Origin: Schoenoplectus triqueter
Lineage: Eukaryota; Streptophyta; Magnoliopsida; Poales; Cyperaceae
Assembly (NCBI GenBank): GCA_964058805.1
Contig: CAXKVV010000114.1
Location: forward strand, 248,001 to 312,000
Direction: 5' to 3'
DNA length: 64,000 nt
The notes beneath the pieces are model-generated. The model was not told the origin of the DNA. It did no database searches and saw nothing but the letters and a program-made list of their open reading frames with translations. Of the stretch, positions 12,779 through 23,499 are shown in pieces. Position 1 is the first letter of the stretch. The number at the start of each line of letters is the position of its first letter. The position numbers and the translations under genes are program-made.

Positions 12779-13313
12779 TAGGGGTGTCAATTCTTGACCC
12801 GACCTGACGGGTTAATCCGACCTGATCCGAACCCGATCCGACTCGACATGACCCGAAGATAAATGAGTCGGGTATGAGTTTAATTTTTTCGAACCGAACC
12901 AAATCGGATCGGGTCAGGTTCGGGTTCGGGTCAACCCGACCCAACCTAATTAATTATATTTTTTGAAGTAATTTTGTGATTTATGACTAATTAAAGCTTA
13001 AACATACACTAATTATATACTAATTAAGATTAATTATAAATTAATTAATATTGTATTGCTTAAAGTTATATAAAAATAATAAATAATAAATTAATTAATA
13101 TTGTATTGCTTAAAGTTATATAAAAATAATAAATAATAAATTAATTATTTTATACGGGTCGGGTCGGGTCGATCCGTGACCCGTCGGGTCGGGTACGGGT
13201 TAATATTTTTTTATTCGAATTTAATCGGGTCGGGTTTGGGTCAGGTCAAAAAAAATAATAAAATAATATGACCCGACCCGAACCCGACCCGACCTGACCC
13301 ATTGACACCCGTA
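12779..13313. mobile_element. hAT-type MITE with GACCCG subterminal arrays
   Basis: Terminal repeats are TAGGGGTGTCAAT on the left and, inverted, TACGGGTGTCAAT on the right. The flanks carry the exact 8-bp duplication CTTATCAG (12771-12778 and 13314-13321), the TSD size of hAT elements. Both subterminal regions are arrays of GACCCG/CGGGTC motifs. The AT-rich centre contains a perfect 50-bp tandem duplication (13041-13090 and 13091-13140). There is no transposase ORF. Confidence 0.88.
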
Positions 13314-13654
13314 CTTATCAGTATTTAGTTGAAATTAAAGAATATATACATATCATGAAGTTAATTTGAGTAACAGCTTTTTAAATCTTAACAATCCAAA
13401 AAATTTTATGTTCATTTGAATAACCGACAACCTCTAACCATACTTTTACCACCCCATATTTCATATAATATATATGATTTTGTTAGTTTGTGTCCACGTA
13501 CACCATGTCATCATATAAGTCTGGGGTAAAATCCGGGGCACAATATCACTGTCCCCTGTACAAATTGTTAAATCGACCTTTCAAATGAATAAATCATTGC
13601 CTACGGGCTTGGGACTTGATGGTGTATACGTATTTTTTTTAAAATAGAAAAAAA

Positions 13655-13875
13655 TCTTATGGATATTTTTTTTATTTATAGATTAATGGTAATTTAAATT
13701 TTATATAATTTCATTATCATTTGATACTTCATTAAGGACCATCAAAATTTAATATAATTTGTAATAGTTATAATTTGATAGTCTTTGATGGACTATCAAA
13801 CAATAATGAAAATTGCATGAAATTTGAATCACCATCAATCTATAAGTAGTAGAAAAATTCTATTATATATTGTGT
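13655..13875. mobile_element. Palindromic MITE, family M (core of one copy)
   Basis: A near-perfect inverted structure reads inward from TATAGATTAATGGTAATTTA on the left to its inverse near 13830-13850, with a central GATAGTC...GACTATC stem. The same core recurs at 46.9, 47.8, 48.35 and 49.33 kb. The outer termini of this copy are not clear. Confidence 0.6.
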
Positions 13876-15306
13876 ACAAAAGTATAATATTACATTAAAA
13901 TTTCATTTTTACAAGATGAATATAAATTGAAACATTTGAACTATATAAAGTATCATCAAAATAAGACTGACTAAAATAAAATTAGAAAAGTCAATTGTAT
14001 CATCGTATGAATTATTGTATATACGATTTTTTTATTTAAATATATGTAGAAAGTATATACGTATTTTTCCGTAGAGATTTCATTCCAGTACTAAATACTA
14101 ATATTGAATTTGATCATTTTATTGTCTAATATTGCTTCAAATTTTGCTGTTTTATTTTTTCCGGTAATTGCATAACATGTTGATCTCCTCAATATGAATT
14201 GACATGAATGATGCTAGTTTTCACTGATGAAAAATATATGAAGAAAAATAAAGAAATGTTTATCAAGATGAACAACATGCATTTGCAATTAAAAGATGAG
14301 TAGTTTAGACTTCTATCTTTATTTAAAAAAATGAACAAGACGCGGTTGCAATGTTAGCCTTGTTGTATAACAATGAAATAATATAAAATAGATTTATGTT
14401 TGACATAATAAATGCAATTTAATTTTTGGACTTCTAATTTGTATTATGTATGGTAAAATATACACATTCATAGATAATAATTTGTAAAATAGCAACACAT
14501 GTAATTTTTGGACTTCTTTTTGTGATTTCTTCATTGTTAATTTGTGCAAGTAATAATTTTAATTTCTTACTCAATTGTAAATTTGTTAATTATAAGTGAA
14601 TATAACGGAGGTATTTACTATATATTATCTTATTGAAATGCAACTATATTTTTATCAATTAATTAATAATTTATATGTTTCAGCATATTAATGATCTTTA
14701 TTTTGTGTATTTCTAAATGATTTGTACATCGAATTTTGCATATACTCGATCATATTTTTCCTTTCCCTGCAGATTTCTTTGCATAAATTATGTAATTTTA
14801 AAAATGAAAATTTGATGAAAGATATGATTATTTTTATGCAGTTTACGATTGAAAAAATGATTAAGTTAAAGTTCATTTATTAACTTTCAAAGAAAACATC
14901 ATTTGTTAATTACTAGTGGACTAAATCCAGAGTTAACAGGAAAATCCCGTCCATATGATCTGGTTCTACGATCTTCTAGAAACTTTTTGGTTCATTGTAA
15001 AAATAATAAATTAGTAAATTAATTCTATTGATTTAACTATTCCATGCACCATCGATTAATTTAGAGAAATAAACATTTATTCGTTTAAATATATAAGAAG
15101 AGTTTGTTACAGCTAAACTTTTAAGCATAGAGATTATTTCTGATGTAGATTCAAATTTCAGGTGTATACTAAATTATAACCAATCATTTGAAAAGAATAA
15201 ATGTCAAAGAGTAACTTAGGGAAAGAAATAAAAGAAGAGAGAGACAATTATCCCTGCACATTAATCCATCAAATGGAAGGTTTCTGATTTTTCTACAGAA
15301 TCAGCC
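13876..15306. other. AT-rich intergenic DNA, nothing recognised
   Basis: Only short, biased ORFs are present on either strand, and no RNA gene or element boundary was seen. Confidence 0.4.
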
Positions 15307-15315
15307 ACAAACAAG

Positions 15316-15702
15316 CAGTTTTTAGTAATAATAAGTTTTATTAAATTAATATTATTAAAAATAAGAGTGAGAAACATAAAATTTCAAATATACGAATGGC
15401 AGCGCGCCACTGCCAGTGGCGTGTTCACTGCGCATTTGAAACGCGCCACTGGCAGTGACGCGTTTCATTATTTTTACGAAACGCGCCACTGGCAGTGGCA
15501 CATTTACTTCTTATATATACAAAACGCGCAAGTGAGATGGAGGCGCTGCGCGGGGTTTGGACGAAATGCGCCACTACCAGTGGCGCGTTTCGTCCGCGCC
15601 ACTGACAGTGGCGCGCTGCCATTCGTATATTTAAAATTTTACGGTTCTCACTCTTATTTTTAATAATATTAATTTAATAATAATTATTAATAATAAAAAC
15701 TG
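15316..15702. mobile_element. Mutator-like foldback element with GC palindrome array, copy A
   Basis: Long inverted termini of about 95-100 bp start CAGTTTTT and run through AT-rich sequence and CGAATGGCAG into the first palindrome. An exact 9-bp duplication ACAAACAAG flanks it (15307-15315 and 15703-15711), the TSD size of Mutator-like elements. Inside are five GC-rich units at 15402, 15441, 15481, 15566 and 15594, each built as ACGCGCCACTG, one base, then CAGTGGCGCGT, with some CG to TG/CA-type decay. There is no transposase ORF; apparent ORFs only translate the repeat. Copies B (53142) and C (61582) share termini and units. Confidence 0.88.
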
Positions 15703-16351
15703 ACAAACAAGGCAAGCGAGGTGGCCCCACCATTTATATATTGAAAAATTGCAATTTATTCTTTCAACTTTATATATTTTCAAAAACAAATATTCTTCCG
15801 CACCTTATAAGGTGAAAAAAAAACAGAGAAATTAGCCCTGCATATTTTATATTGTATATTGAGTATGGTACATTGTAATACACGAATATATCCGTATATT
15901 ATCTTAAAATTTTTAATTTTATGTAAAATATGATCGATCCGAACCGATCAATATAATCCTCATATAAAACTTTACTAGTCCAAATATGCAATTTGTATAT
16001 AAAAAAGAAAATTCTGTATCCATGAAATTTTGATATAAAAAAATTATTGAGAAAAAAAATAAAAAATGAAGATGGTAAATATATTTGTAATTTTTAAAGA
16101 AAAATATATTTTTTAACTATAGTACTCTGTTTGTTAGAAGAAGTATAAATGTTAACGATTAAAGTTGAAAAGTTGTGTACAAATTTTATATAAAATAAAA
16201 AAATTTAACCTTTATCATTCAACAGTTATTTTTAGCAGTTAACATATAGTTCAGTGTAGTTAATAAATACACGAGTGGATTCAGGATTGTAAGCATTTTC
16301 CAAAAAATATTGCAAGTTGCAACATCTCATCTCCAAACGAGTCAACAATTC

Positions 16352-16359
16352 CTATAAAT
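16352..16359 (+). promoter_or_regulatory. TATA box of the cysteine-rich peptide gene
   Basis: CTATAAAT lies about 115 bp upstream of the chosen start codon at 16467, giving a predicted transcription start near 16385. It lies downstream of an earlier in-frame ATG at 16317, which argues against that start. Confidence 0.5.
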
Positions 16360-16466
16360 GCATGGTTCTCTCCTTAATTAGGAACTCAACATTTCTATTA
16401 ATTCTTTTACATCTGGGATCTTACAAGTGTTTCTCTGAGAGGTACACATACGTCAGCTCCAGTCCC

Positions 16467-16763
16467 ATGGCTTCTCTTAAAATGCACGTATTTGTTTTGC
16501 TATTCATCGTCATACTTTCATCCACGCCTACCATCACTGCAGTTCGCTTCCAACCGGACATACTCAGGGAAGTACAATCCTATATGAATACCACCGTTGC
16601 AATGGCTTTCAAGTTGTCGGGAGATGCAAATGGATGTATGGTTTGGTGCGTGAACAAGTGTATAGGTTTGTATCCGGGGTTCCCTGAGGAAGATTGCGTA
16701 ACATATTGTTGCGGCCAGTGCCCGGATGACTGTATGAACTGGAATCCGTATTGTAGCTGTTAA
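16467..16763 (+). CDS. Small secreted ten-cysteine peptide precursor (98 residues)
   Basis: This is an intact intronless ORF. Residues 1-25 look like a signal peptide: charged start, hydrophobic core HVFVLLFIVIL, small residues before cleavage near A25. The mature part has ten cysteines at 57, 61, 65, 77, 81, 82, 85, 89, 96 and 98, spaced C-X3-C-X3-C-X11-C-X3-CC-X2-C-X3-C-X6-C-X-C. Secreted peptides of this type include plant defence and signalling peptides, but I do not recognise the family; hairpinin-like or thionin-like relatives are possible. The start was chosen because a TATA box lies between it and the upstream in-frame ATG, and because it gives a clean signal peptide. The gene lies between blocks A and B of a duplication whose other copy lacks it. 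Confidence 0.7.
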   Translation: MASLKMHVFVLLFIVILSSTPTITAVRFQPDILREVQSYMNTTVAMAFKLSGDANGCMVWCVNKCIGLYPGFPEEDCVTYCCGQCPDDCMNWNPYCSC

Positions 16764-18200
16764 TTGTAACCTCAGTTGCAGTGATTTGTTGAAAGTGATT
16801 ATGATGCAACACTGCATGTTTGCTGTCATATGTATCATGTTGTAGTTGGTGTGGTTTGTTTTAATTTGGGTATATTGTTATTTCCTGATTTGGCTTGATT
16901 GAAAGTTGGAGTGTACTTATGTTGTCTGAAATCTCGACCTAATTCGAGAGGGAATAAGCTTATAATGGTTAATATGTTAAAATAAACTTTTAATGGTTAC
17001 TTGACTACTGATTCATATTTCTGCAACTAATACAGGGCTCCATGAGTTCTAATTTTTAAAGTTGATATGAATTAATCAAAAACACTATAACATGATCAAA
17101 TTGCTTTATGATTTGTACACTCATGAAAAAAATTGTATTATTATTGCGCAACTGCATTCCCAATTTCCTCGCGTCTAATTGGAACCCTAAAGTGAAGAAA
17201 TTATGAATAATTGAATACCCCTTCTAAAATGGCAGGAAAGATGGAGGCCTATTCCTCTACAGTGGGCGTTGGCTCCAAAACAAAATAAGTTCTTAACATT
17301 TTTCAACGGAGAACTCCGTTTTGGTCCTTGTTATCTGTTTTTTTTTTCCTAATTAGCTACATCAGTCCCCTCTTTGATGTTGGGCCTCTGATTCTGTCAA
17401 GTAGGTTTTCATTAGAACCTGAAAAATGGGAAGCAAAATGGTTGTATGACTGTATGTTTTATGTTCTAACCTAGAAAATTGTTAAAACGCCAGAAGAACG
17501 TTTGACAATCAACCTTGAAATCCCAAATCAGAAATTATAGAACTACCTGATGAAAGAACAATTGTATTAAATATGAATCCTCAGGAGGCATTTTGTCAGT
17601 TGATTATTCATGAGTGTACATGAGTACATCAGGTACCTGATCACTTGGTTTTTTACATATGGAGGTCAATTTCATAATTTTCCGCCTCTCATTAGCATCT
17701 GAAAAAAAAATACTAATACTTTCTTATTTCGACTTCAAAATCATATCATTTGTATTGGCATCAGCCTATAATGTTAAAGAATTTTTTTTTATCAAAGTGA
17801 AATACCCAGTAAATAAAAGCCCTGTAATCAGAAAGAGTTAGTACTAAGTATTTTATGTCACCTCTCTGAAATTGTGCGATCAAAACAAATGAGATAACAT
17901 GAGCGTGGAATGAGAAGTATGATATGAAAACGCGAATTCAATTAATGCAACAAAATGAGTTTGAATTCTGTTCCTTGGTCGATCTATTAGAGTTTTAGAC
18001 CTCAATTAAGCAATCAGGGGAACAATGAGGATCAAACATATAAATATACAAAATTTAAATCTGATAAAATAATAAATTTATCATAACTTAAATATTTTAA
18101 TAAGTAAATATTTATAATTTCAATAATTACATAAGTTTGCACAGTCCAAAAGTGTCTAATCTCTCAAAAAAAAAAAACTATTGATAAACAACAAAAAAAG
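16764..18200. other. 3' flank of the peptide gene and intergenic DNA
   Basis: Poly(A)-signal-like AATAAG and AATAAA occur near 16954 and 16981. 16861-17105 is block B of the segmental duplication, matching 20455-20660. Nothing else is recognised. Confidence 0.4.
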
Positions 18201-18239
18201 ACATTACTGTTTTCTATCATATATAAAATTTCACATTCA

Positions 18240-19320
18240 TTTTCACTCAATTGTATTCTTCAATTTCTCATTTTCTAAAAATGAAGTAAAATTGTACTAT
18301 CACTTATTAAGCAATCATTCATCCATTGATCATATTTTATTCGACAAATTATCTTTGATAAAATTCATTGCGAAAAATACTCTCTCCACATAAGCTGTAG
18401 CCACGAGTAAAATTAGTGCTAACTTGAGTAAAAGAAAAACTTAAGAATGTGCTCTATACTTGTTAGTTCACTTATTCCATTCAAATTGGAAAATTTATCA
18501 ATTGCACGCACATCGTAAATGAAATTCTCTAGCTGATTTTGGAAGAGCTAAAAGACTAATATTAGAAAAAAAAAATTAGGATAGAATGAAGCAAACTTTA
18601 CCAATTTTTCTTTGTCAAAAGCTTGAAATGAATCTTTTGAATTCAAACAAGTCACACAAAGAAGAAGCTCTAAATTTATTTCATCAAATCTACCATTGAG
18701 CTCTTATAGTTGCGTGTATATGATGGCACAAAATATGTCTATTTTGTACCGATCAAGATGAGTAATGTGAGGAGTTTTACGTGCATATTTTCCTTGAAGA
18801 ACAAATCTATCCTCCATGTTGGATATGTTAATATTATGTTTCATGCATAATGAAGAAACCTCCTCAAATAAGCATGATCATTCATCATCTCTCATTCTTT
18901 TATATTTTTCATAGCTTGCTTTTCTCGAAATAAATTCCGAAGCTTTGTTGAACCTCCAATAATGTTCGAAGATTGATTGAGTACAAAGAAACCAATCAGC
19001 CTTCTCGTTATGCCTTGCTACATAAATGAGTGCTAACTGAAATTGATGTGTAAACTAATGAATGTAATGCGCTGAATTTTTTTCTCTCAATATCAAGTTT
19101 TTCAAATCATTAAAGGAGCCACGCATGTTACTTGCACCATCATAGCTTTATCCTCGTACTTTTGACAAATTTAAATTGAAACTAAAAAGCAAAGATGATA
19201 TTGCTTAGAGACAAAACAGTTGTATCAGTGATATGCACAATCCAATAAGTTCGCTAATCCGCCTCTGTAAGCAATTGATCCAGAAAAAAAAAAAGCTAAT
19301 TTCCGATTAACTGGCATCGA
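18240..19320 (-). pseudogene. hAT transposase pseudogene (TTF-type zinc finger / DUF4371 class)
   Basis: Minus-strand translation, with frameshifts and stops, gives successive blocks typical of plant hAT proteins annotated as TTF-type zinc finger or ZMYM1-like: a VHITDTTVLSL-like segment near 19220, SNMRGSFNDLKNLILREK near 19080-19132, ARHNEKADWFLCTQSIF near 18975-19025, FDEINLELLLC near 18690, and a C-terminal dimerisation-like VATAYVERVFFAMNFIKDNL near 18345-18404. The domain order is correct, but the frame is broken many times and no long ORF survives, so it is non-functional. No flanking inverted repeats were found. It ends just before duplication copy 2. Confidence 0.8.
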
Positions 19321-19329
19321 CCATATCCT

Positions 19330-20660
19330 TAGGTTCACCAAAGTGGTACGACACCAGTTAGTCATAATGAGTTGTTTGTTTCTCATATGCATCTCAGCTT
19401 CTCATTGTAGACCAGTCCCGGAAAACTGACACTGATAAACTTATGTGGAGTACCTTGTGGACCCCATTAGGCTCATAGAGGACCAACTTTGATTGAATAG
19501 TAGCGGCGTCAGTACAATTTTTTTTTTTTAGAAAGAGTAGTGATATAATGCTATCTGTTTTGTCTTTAAAGATTATCAATGAGTTGGATTTTAGTAAAGA
19601 ATTGTATTATATTTTATCTAATTTTTATTTTAAAATTTTTTGAGACAGTAAAGATTTATTGCGGGCAGTTCGATTAGGGAATATTATTGCTAGTAAAAGT
19701 TTGAATAATTAATATAATGGTAAAAAATTATATACGGACAGTTCAGTCAGGGAATATATTTACTGATAAAAATTTGCGTACGGACAGTTTGGTCAGAAAA
19801 TATTATTCCTAATAAAAATTTATAAATAAAATTATTGATAAAAATTTACATGATCAGCTCTTTATTAAAATTTTGACAAGTGCATTTCTTTACTGTCAAC
19901 ATATTAATATATTGAAGGACAAAAGTTAGAACATTTTATATTTATTCTTTTAGAAAAATCTTTTTTTTTCAAAGAATCTTTTCACACGAACTAAAAAAGA
20001 CGGAGAAAAAATCGGTCCTTTAAGCGACCAAAACTTTATCTCAGTTCTTTTATACTTTATCTCATTTTATAAATATGAAATAGTGTAATTTTTTTAAAAA
20101 TATATAAAGGAACTGAGATTTTATTTTGGTCCTTTTAGTTCCATTAAAAAAAATTATGTCAGATTCTGAGAAAAAAATTAATCTTTTCTAAAAATTAAAA
20201 AAAGTTTGTGGCAATGTCAAGATGGTCCACATGAGTGTATTTTAGATTAGTCATGTGGCAGTTGAAATGCGTTATCAATTGCTGACACTGCTTGATTTCT
20301 GATCTGTATCTCTTCTCTTGAATATATAGTCTCTTTTTTATTTTCTTTGCCAACTTTGTACCTATTTATTACTTATTTATTATTGTTAGGTAATCAAGTT
20401 TGTAATTAATTTTATGCATCTAATGGAACGTTTAAGTTCATTATATATTTTCCTTATTTTGGGTATTATTCTCTCCTGATTTGGCTTGATTAAAGTTGGA
20501 CTGTGGTTATGTTGTCTGAAATCTCGATCGAAGTCGAGAGCTACGGATTTATATTTCTGCAAATAATACCAGGCTCCACGAGTTCTAATTTCTGAAGTTG
20601 GTTTGAATTAATAAAAAACACTGTAACACGATCAAATTGCTTTATGATTTGTTCACGCCT
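19330..20660 (+). repeat. Segmental duplication copy 2 (blocks A and B fused, gene absent)
   Basis: 19330-19500 and 20205-20460 match block A (10409-10995). 20455-20660 matches block B (16861-17105), including TTTGGCTTGATT, ATGTTGTCTGAAATCTCGA and GATCAAATTGCTTTATGATT. The 5.9 kb that separates A from B in copy 1, including the peptide gene, has no equivalent here. 19500-20200 is extra sequence with small repeats: three units at 19660-19830 around CGGACAGTT...GGGAATATTATT, and an inverted repeat about 20013-20147. Confidence 0.8.
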
Positions 20661-20892
20661 ATCATCAGCTCGCAACTTTATATTGAAATTTATGAATTGA
20701 ACCTCATGCATCTAAGAGTTAATTCACTTTATTTTTCTGTCGACAGAAGGTTAAAACTTAAAAGGTTAGCCTTTTTTTTCAAATCAAAGAAGAAATAGCT
20801 CCATTTTAGTCAAGGATCATGCATCTAAGAGAGCTGTATTTGTACACTAGAGCCATAAAAAAAATATAAATTAATTAAAACTTCATGTGGGA

Positions 20893-20939
<47 letters not shown>

Positions 20940-22480
20940 TCTGAATACAGTTTTGCATCTTTGAGATCTTCCGAACATGCATTGCCTTTGATCTTATTTT
21001 ACATAGCTTAAATTATCATTTTCCTTGATTAAGATATTACTCATGTATATAACCTTCTTTATTCAAAAGAGAATGAGGGGTTGATTGAACCAGAACAAAA
21101 TTGGAAAGTTCGGCAGCTCAATTAAAACAATTATAATAGTCTGAAAGTCAAAATCAGACTTTTCTCATTGGATTAACAAGATTTAATTAGACAAAATTAA
21201 ATTGATTTTGATAGACCTTTAATTATGGAAAACTAAATCAGCTAAATAATTATATATAGAGGAAATCTTTTTTTTTTCCAACAAAATCCACTAAATTTAT
21301 CCCTCAACTATTTTCTCTTTCAACTTTTCATTTTCAATAATATTTCTATTTTCAAATGTCCCTCAACTATTTTCTCTTTTAACTTTTTATTTTTATCAAT
21401 ATTTTTATTTTGATAAATCTTTATATTTCATGTACAATCAAATATGAACACCCTAATAACTAAATATGAATAAATCATTAATTAGATATAAACATTATTC
21501 ATTTCAAGTATGAACATAATTTTTCATGTTTTTCAAATGAAGAACTGAATGCGTAGTGTGTAAGGTGCTCATCATCATTAAAAATGAATTTTAATCTGCT
21601 CGAGATATTCATACTTGTTATCATGGATGTTCATATCGTATTTATATTGACAATGAAACATGCTCATGATTACTATGTGTGTTAAAAGAATTAGAGGATT
21701 TTAGCACATGCTTAATTTTAAAATATTATTTAATTAATTTATATGTATTTAATTACTAATTACAGCGATCAGATCAAGAATGATTTTTTGTTGACTCCGA
21801 ATATTTATTTCTGTACAAAAAGTGTTCATATCATGCTACGAAATAGTTGATAGATTTCAGACGTTGTTTTGATTTTTCTTTTTCTGTCCTCAAGTCAGAA
21901 GGTTAAAACCAACCTTCTTTGTTCAAAGAGAATGAGGGATTGATTGAACCAAACAAAATTATAGTAGTTTGAATGTCAAAATCAGACTTTTCTCATTGGA
22001 TTAACGAGATTTATTAAGAAAAGTTTAAATGATTTTGATAGACCTGTAATTATCGAAAATCAAATCAGCAAAATTATTATAATAGTTTTTTTTAGAAAAA
22101 GCAGACTAAATATCTGCCGGTTTCCATTGCTTTTCGGAAACTTCATACACAAATCATTATAATAGTTTATATCAACTAATCATCAAACTAATTCATTCAA
22201 CACGAGTATTTCATCCAATCGATACATCAAATTAAGATATTTGTAAAAACAAAAACACGCCAGCAAGTACCATGCAAGGTTTCCTAATTAATTACTACCA
22301 CATCGAAGTAAAATTAAACATAAATTTTAATGCAAATGAACTACTACATAAAATTAAATCACCAACATCTTAAGAAAAATTTCAGCAAACCGGCCAATTT
22401 CTTTTAATGGCTTGACTTTTGGGAATTGTATCTCCAGATTTGCTTGTAATTATACTCATTTGCCATCTCATTACTTGATC
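20661..22480. other. Intergenic DNA with a (TA)n tract and a 200-bp direct duplication
   Basis: There is a (TA)n microsatellite at about 20896-20937. 21055-21260 and 21912-22090 are diverged direct copies sharing GAATGAGG, TTGATTGAACC, GTCAAAATCAGACTTTTCTC and GATTTTGATAGACCT, about 860 bp apart. No gene is supported. Confidence 0.5.
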
Positions 22481-22559
22481 GTCTTCTCCTATACAAAAAA
22501 AAAACGTTAAAGACCAATCGGTTCTAAAGATAAAAATCCACGAAAAAGGAAAGAGCAGA

Positions 22560-23490
22560 ATAATACAGTTGATGTAACTCCAGCAAAAGTTACCGATAAA
22601 TCCCAGAAGAGATTGGAAGTAGAACCCCAGAAGAAGTCATTGATAAAGTTCCAGAAGAAACTCAGGCACTGAATGATTATGAGATATCAATAAATTATGT
22701 ACAGAATGGTATAATATGGAACCGAAATGAAACATGTGTTGATGAAATTTTTACATATGCTATAGCAATTAAAGTGATAAATGAGGAAAATTATGTGTCA
22801 AAAACTTCAGAAAAGTGTATGCACAGAAATGATTGGCCAAAATGAAAAGATGCCTTGAAGGCTGAATTAGATTCTCTTGAAAAGTAAAATTTTTTGGATC
22901 TGTAATTCTAACCCCTAAAAATGTTAATCCTGTAGGTTAGAAGTGAGTTTTTACAATAAAAAAATGAGAAAAATGAGATTGTGAGATATAAAAGCAAGGC
23001 TGGTGGCACAAGGTTTTACACAAATACCAGGAGTTGATTATGAAGAAACGTATTCACCTATAGTGGATGTAATAACTCTTCGATTTTTAATCAATCTCAC
23101 AATCACTGAGAACCTTCAAATGCGTCTCATGAATATTGTCACAGTCTATTTATATAGATCACTCAATAATGATATCTATATGAAAGTCCCTGAAGAATTA
23201 AAAATGCATGAAGCATTTAAATTAAAATCTCGAAAAATATATTTTATAAAGTAAAAATGATCATTGTGTGGACTAAAACAATCGAGTCGAATGTGGTATA
23301 ATCGACTTAGTGAATATCTCATAAAAGAAGGATATAAATTTTATATAATTAGTCTATGTGTTTTTATTAAATGATCAATCTTAAGTTTTATAATTATTAC
23401 AGTATATATTGATGACCTGAATATCATTGAGTCTCCTAAAAAGATTGAAAAGACTGCAAAATTATTAAAAAATGAATTTGTCATCTAATT
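22560..23490 (+). pseudogene. Ty1/copia reverse transcriptase fragment
   Basis: An acidic linker (EEVPEETQALNDYEISINYV near 22630) precedes RT sequence: QGFTQIPGVDYEETYSPIVD near 23010-23070, a YLYRSLNNDIYMKVPEE block near 23150, SLCGLKQSSRMWYNRLSEYL near 23265-23320 and the catalytic YIDDL near 23407. The frame is broken by stops at about 22845, 22889 and 23252. No integrase, RNase H or LTR lies beside it. It differs in sequence from the element at 2750, so it is a separate insertion. Confidence 0.85.
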
Positions 23491-23499
23491 AAAGATCTG

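Noticed and set aside
15367..15663. 98-residue ORF with repeated ATASG/CHWQW-like peptides, and similar ORFs at 53173-53361 and 61732-61959
   Set aside because: They only translate the palindromic DNA units of the foldback elements; both strands give similar repeats, there is no start context, and the frame changes between copies.
16317..16466. Upstream in-frame ATG extending the peptide gene to 148 residues
   Set aside because: It lies before the TATA box, and the shorter start gives a proper signal peptide.
20896..20937. (TA)n tract as a possible fourth family T MITE site
   Set aside because: No inverted termini or MITE interior lie next to it; it is a plain microsatellite.
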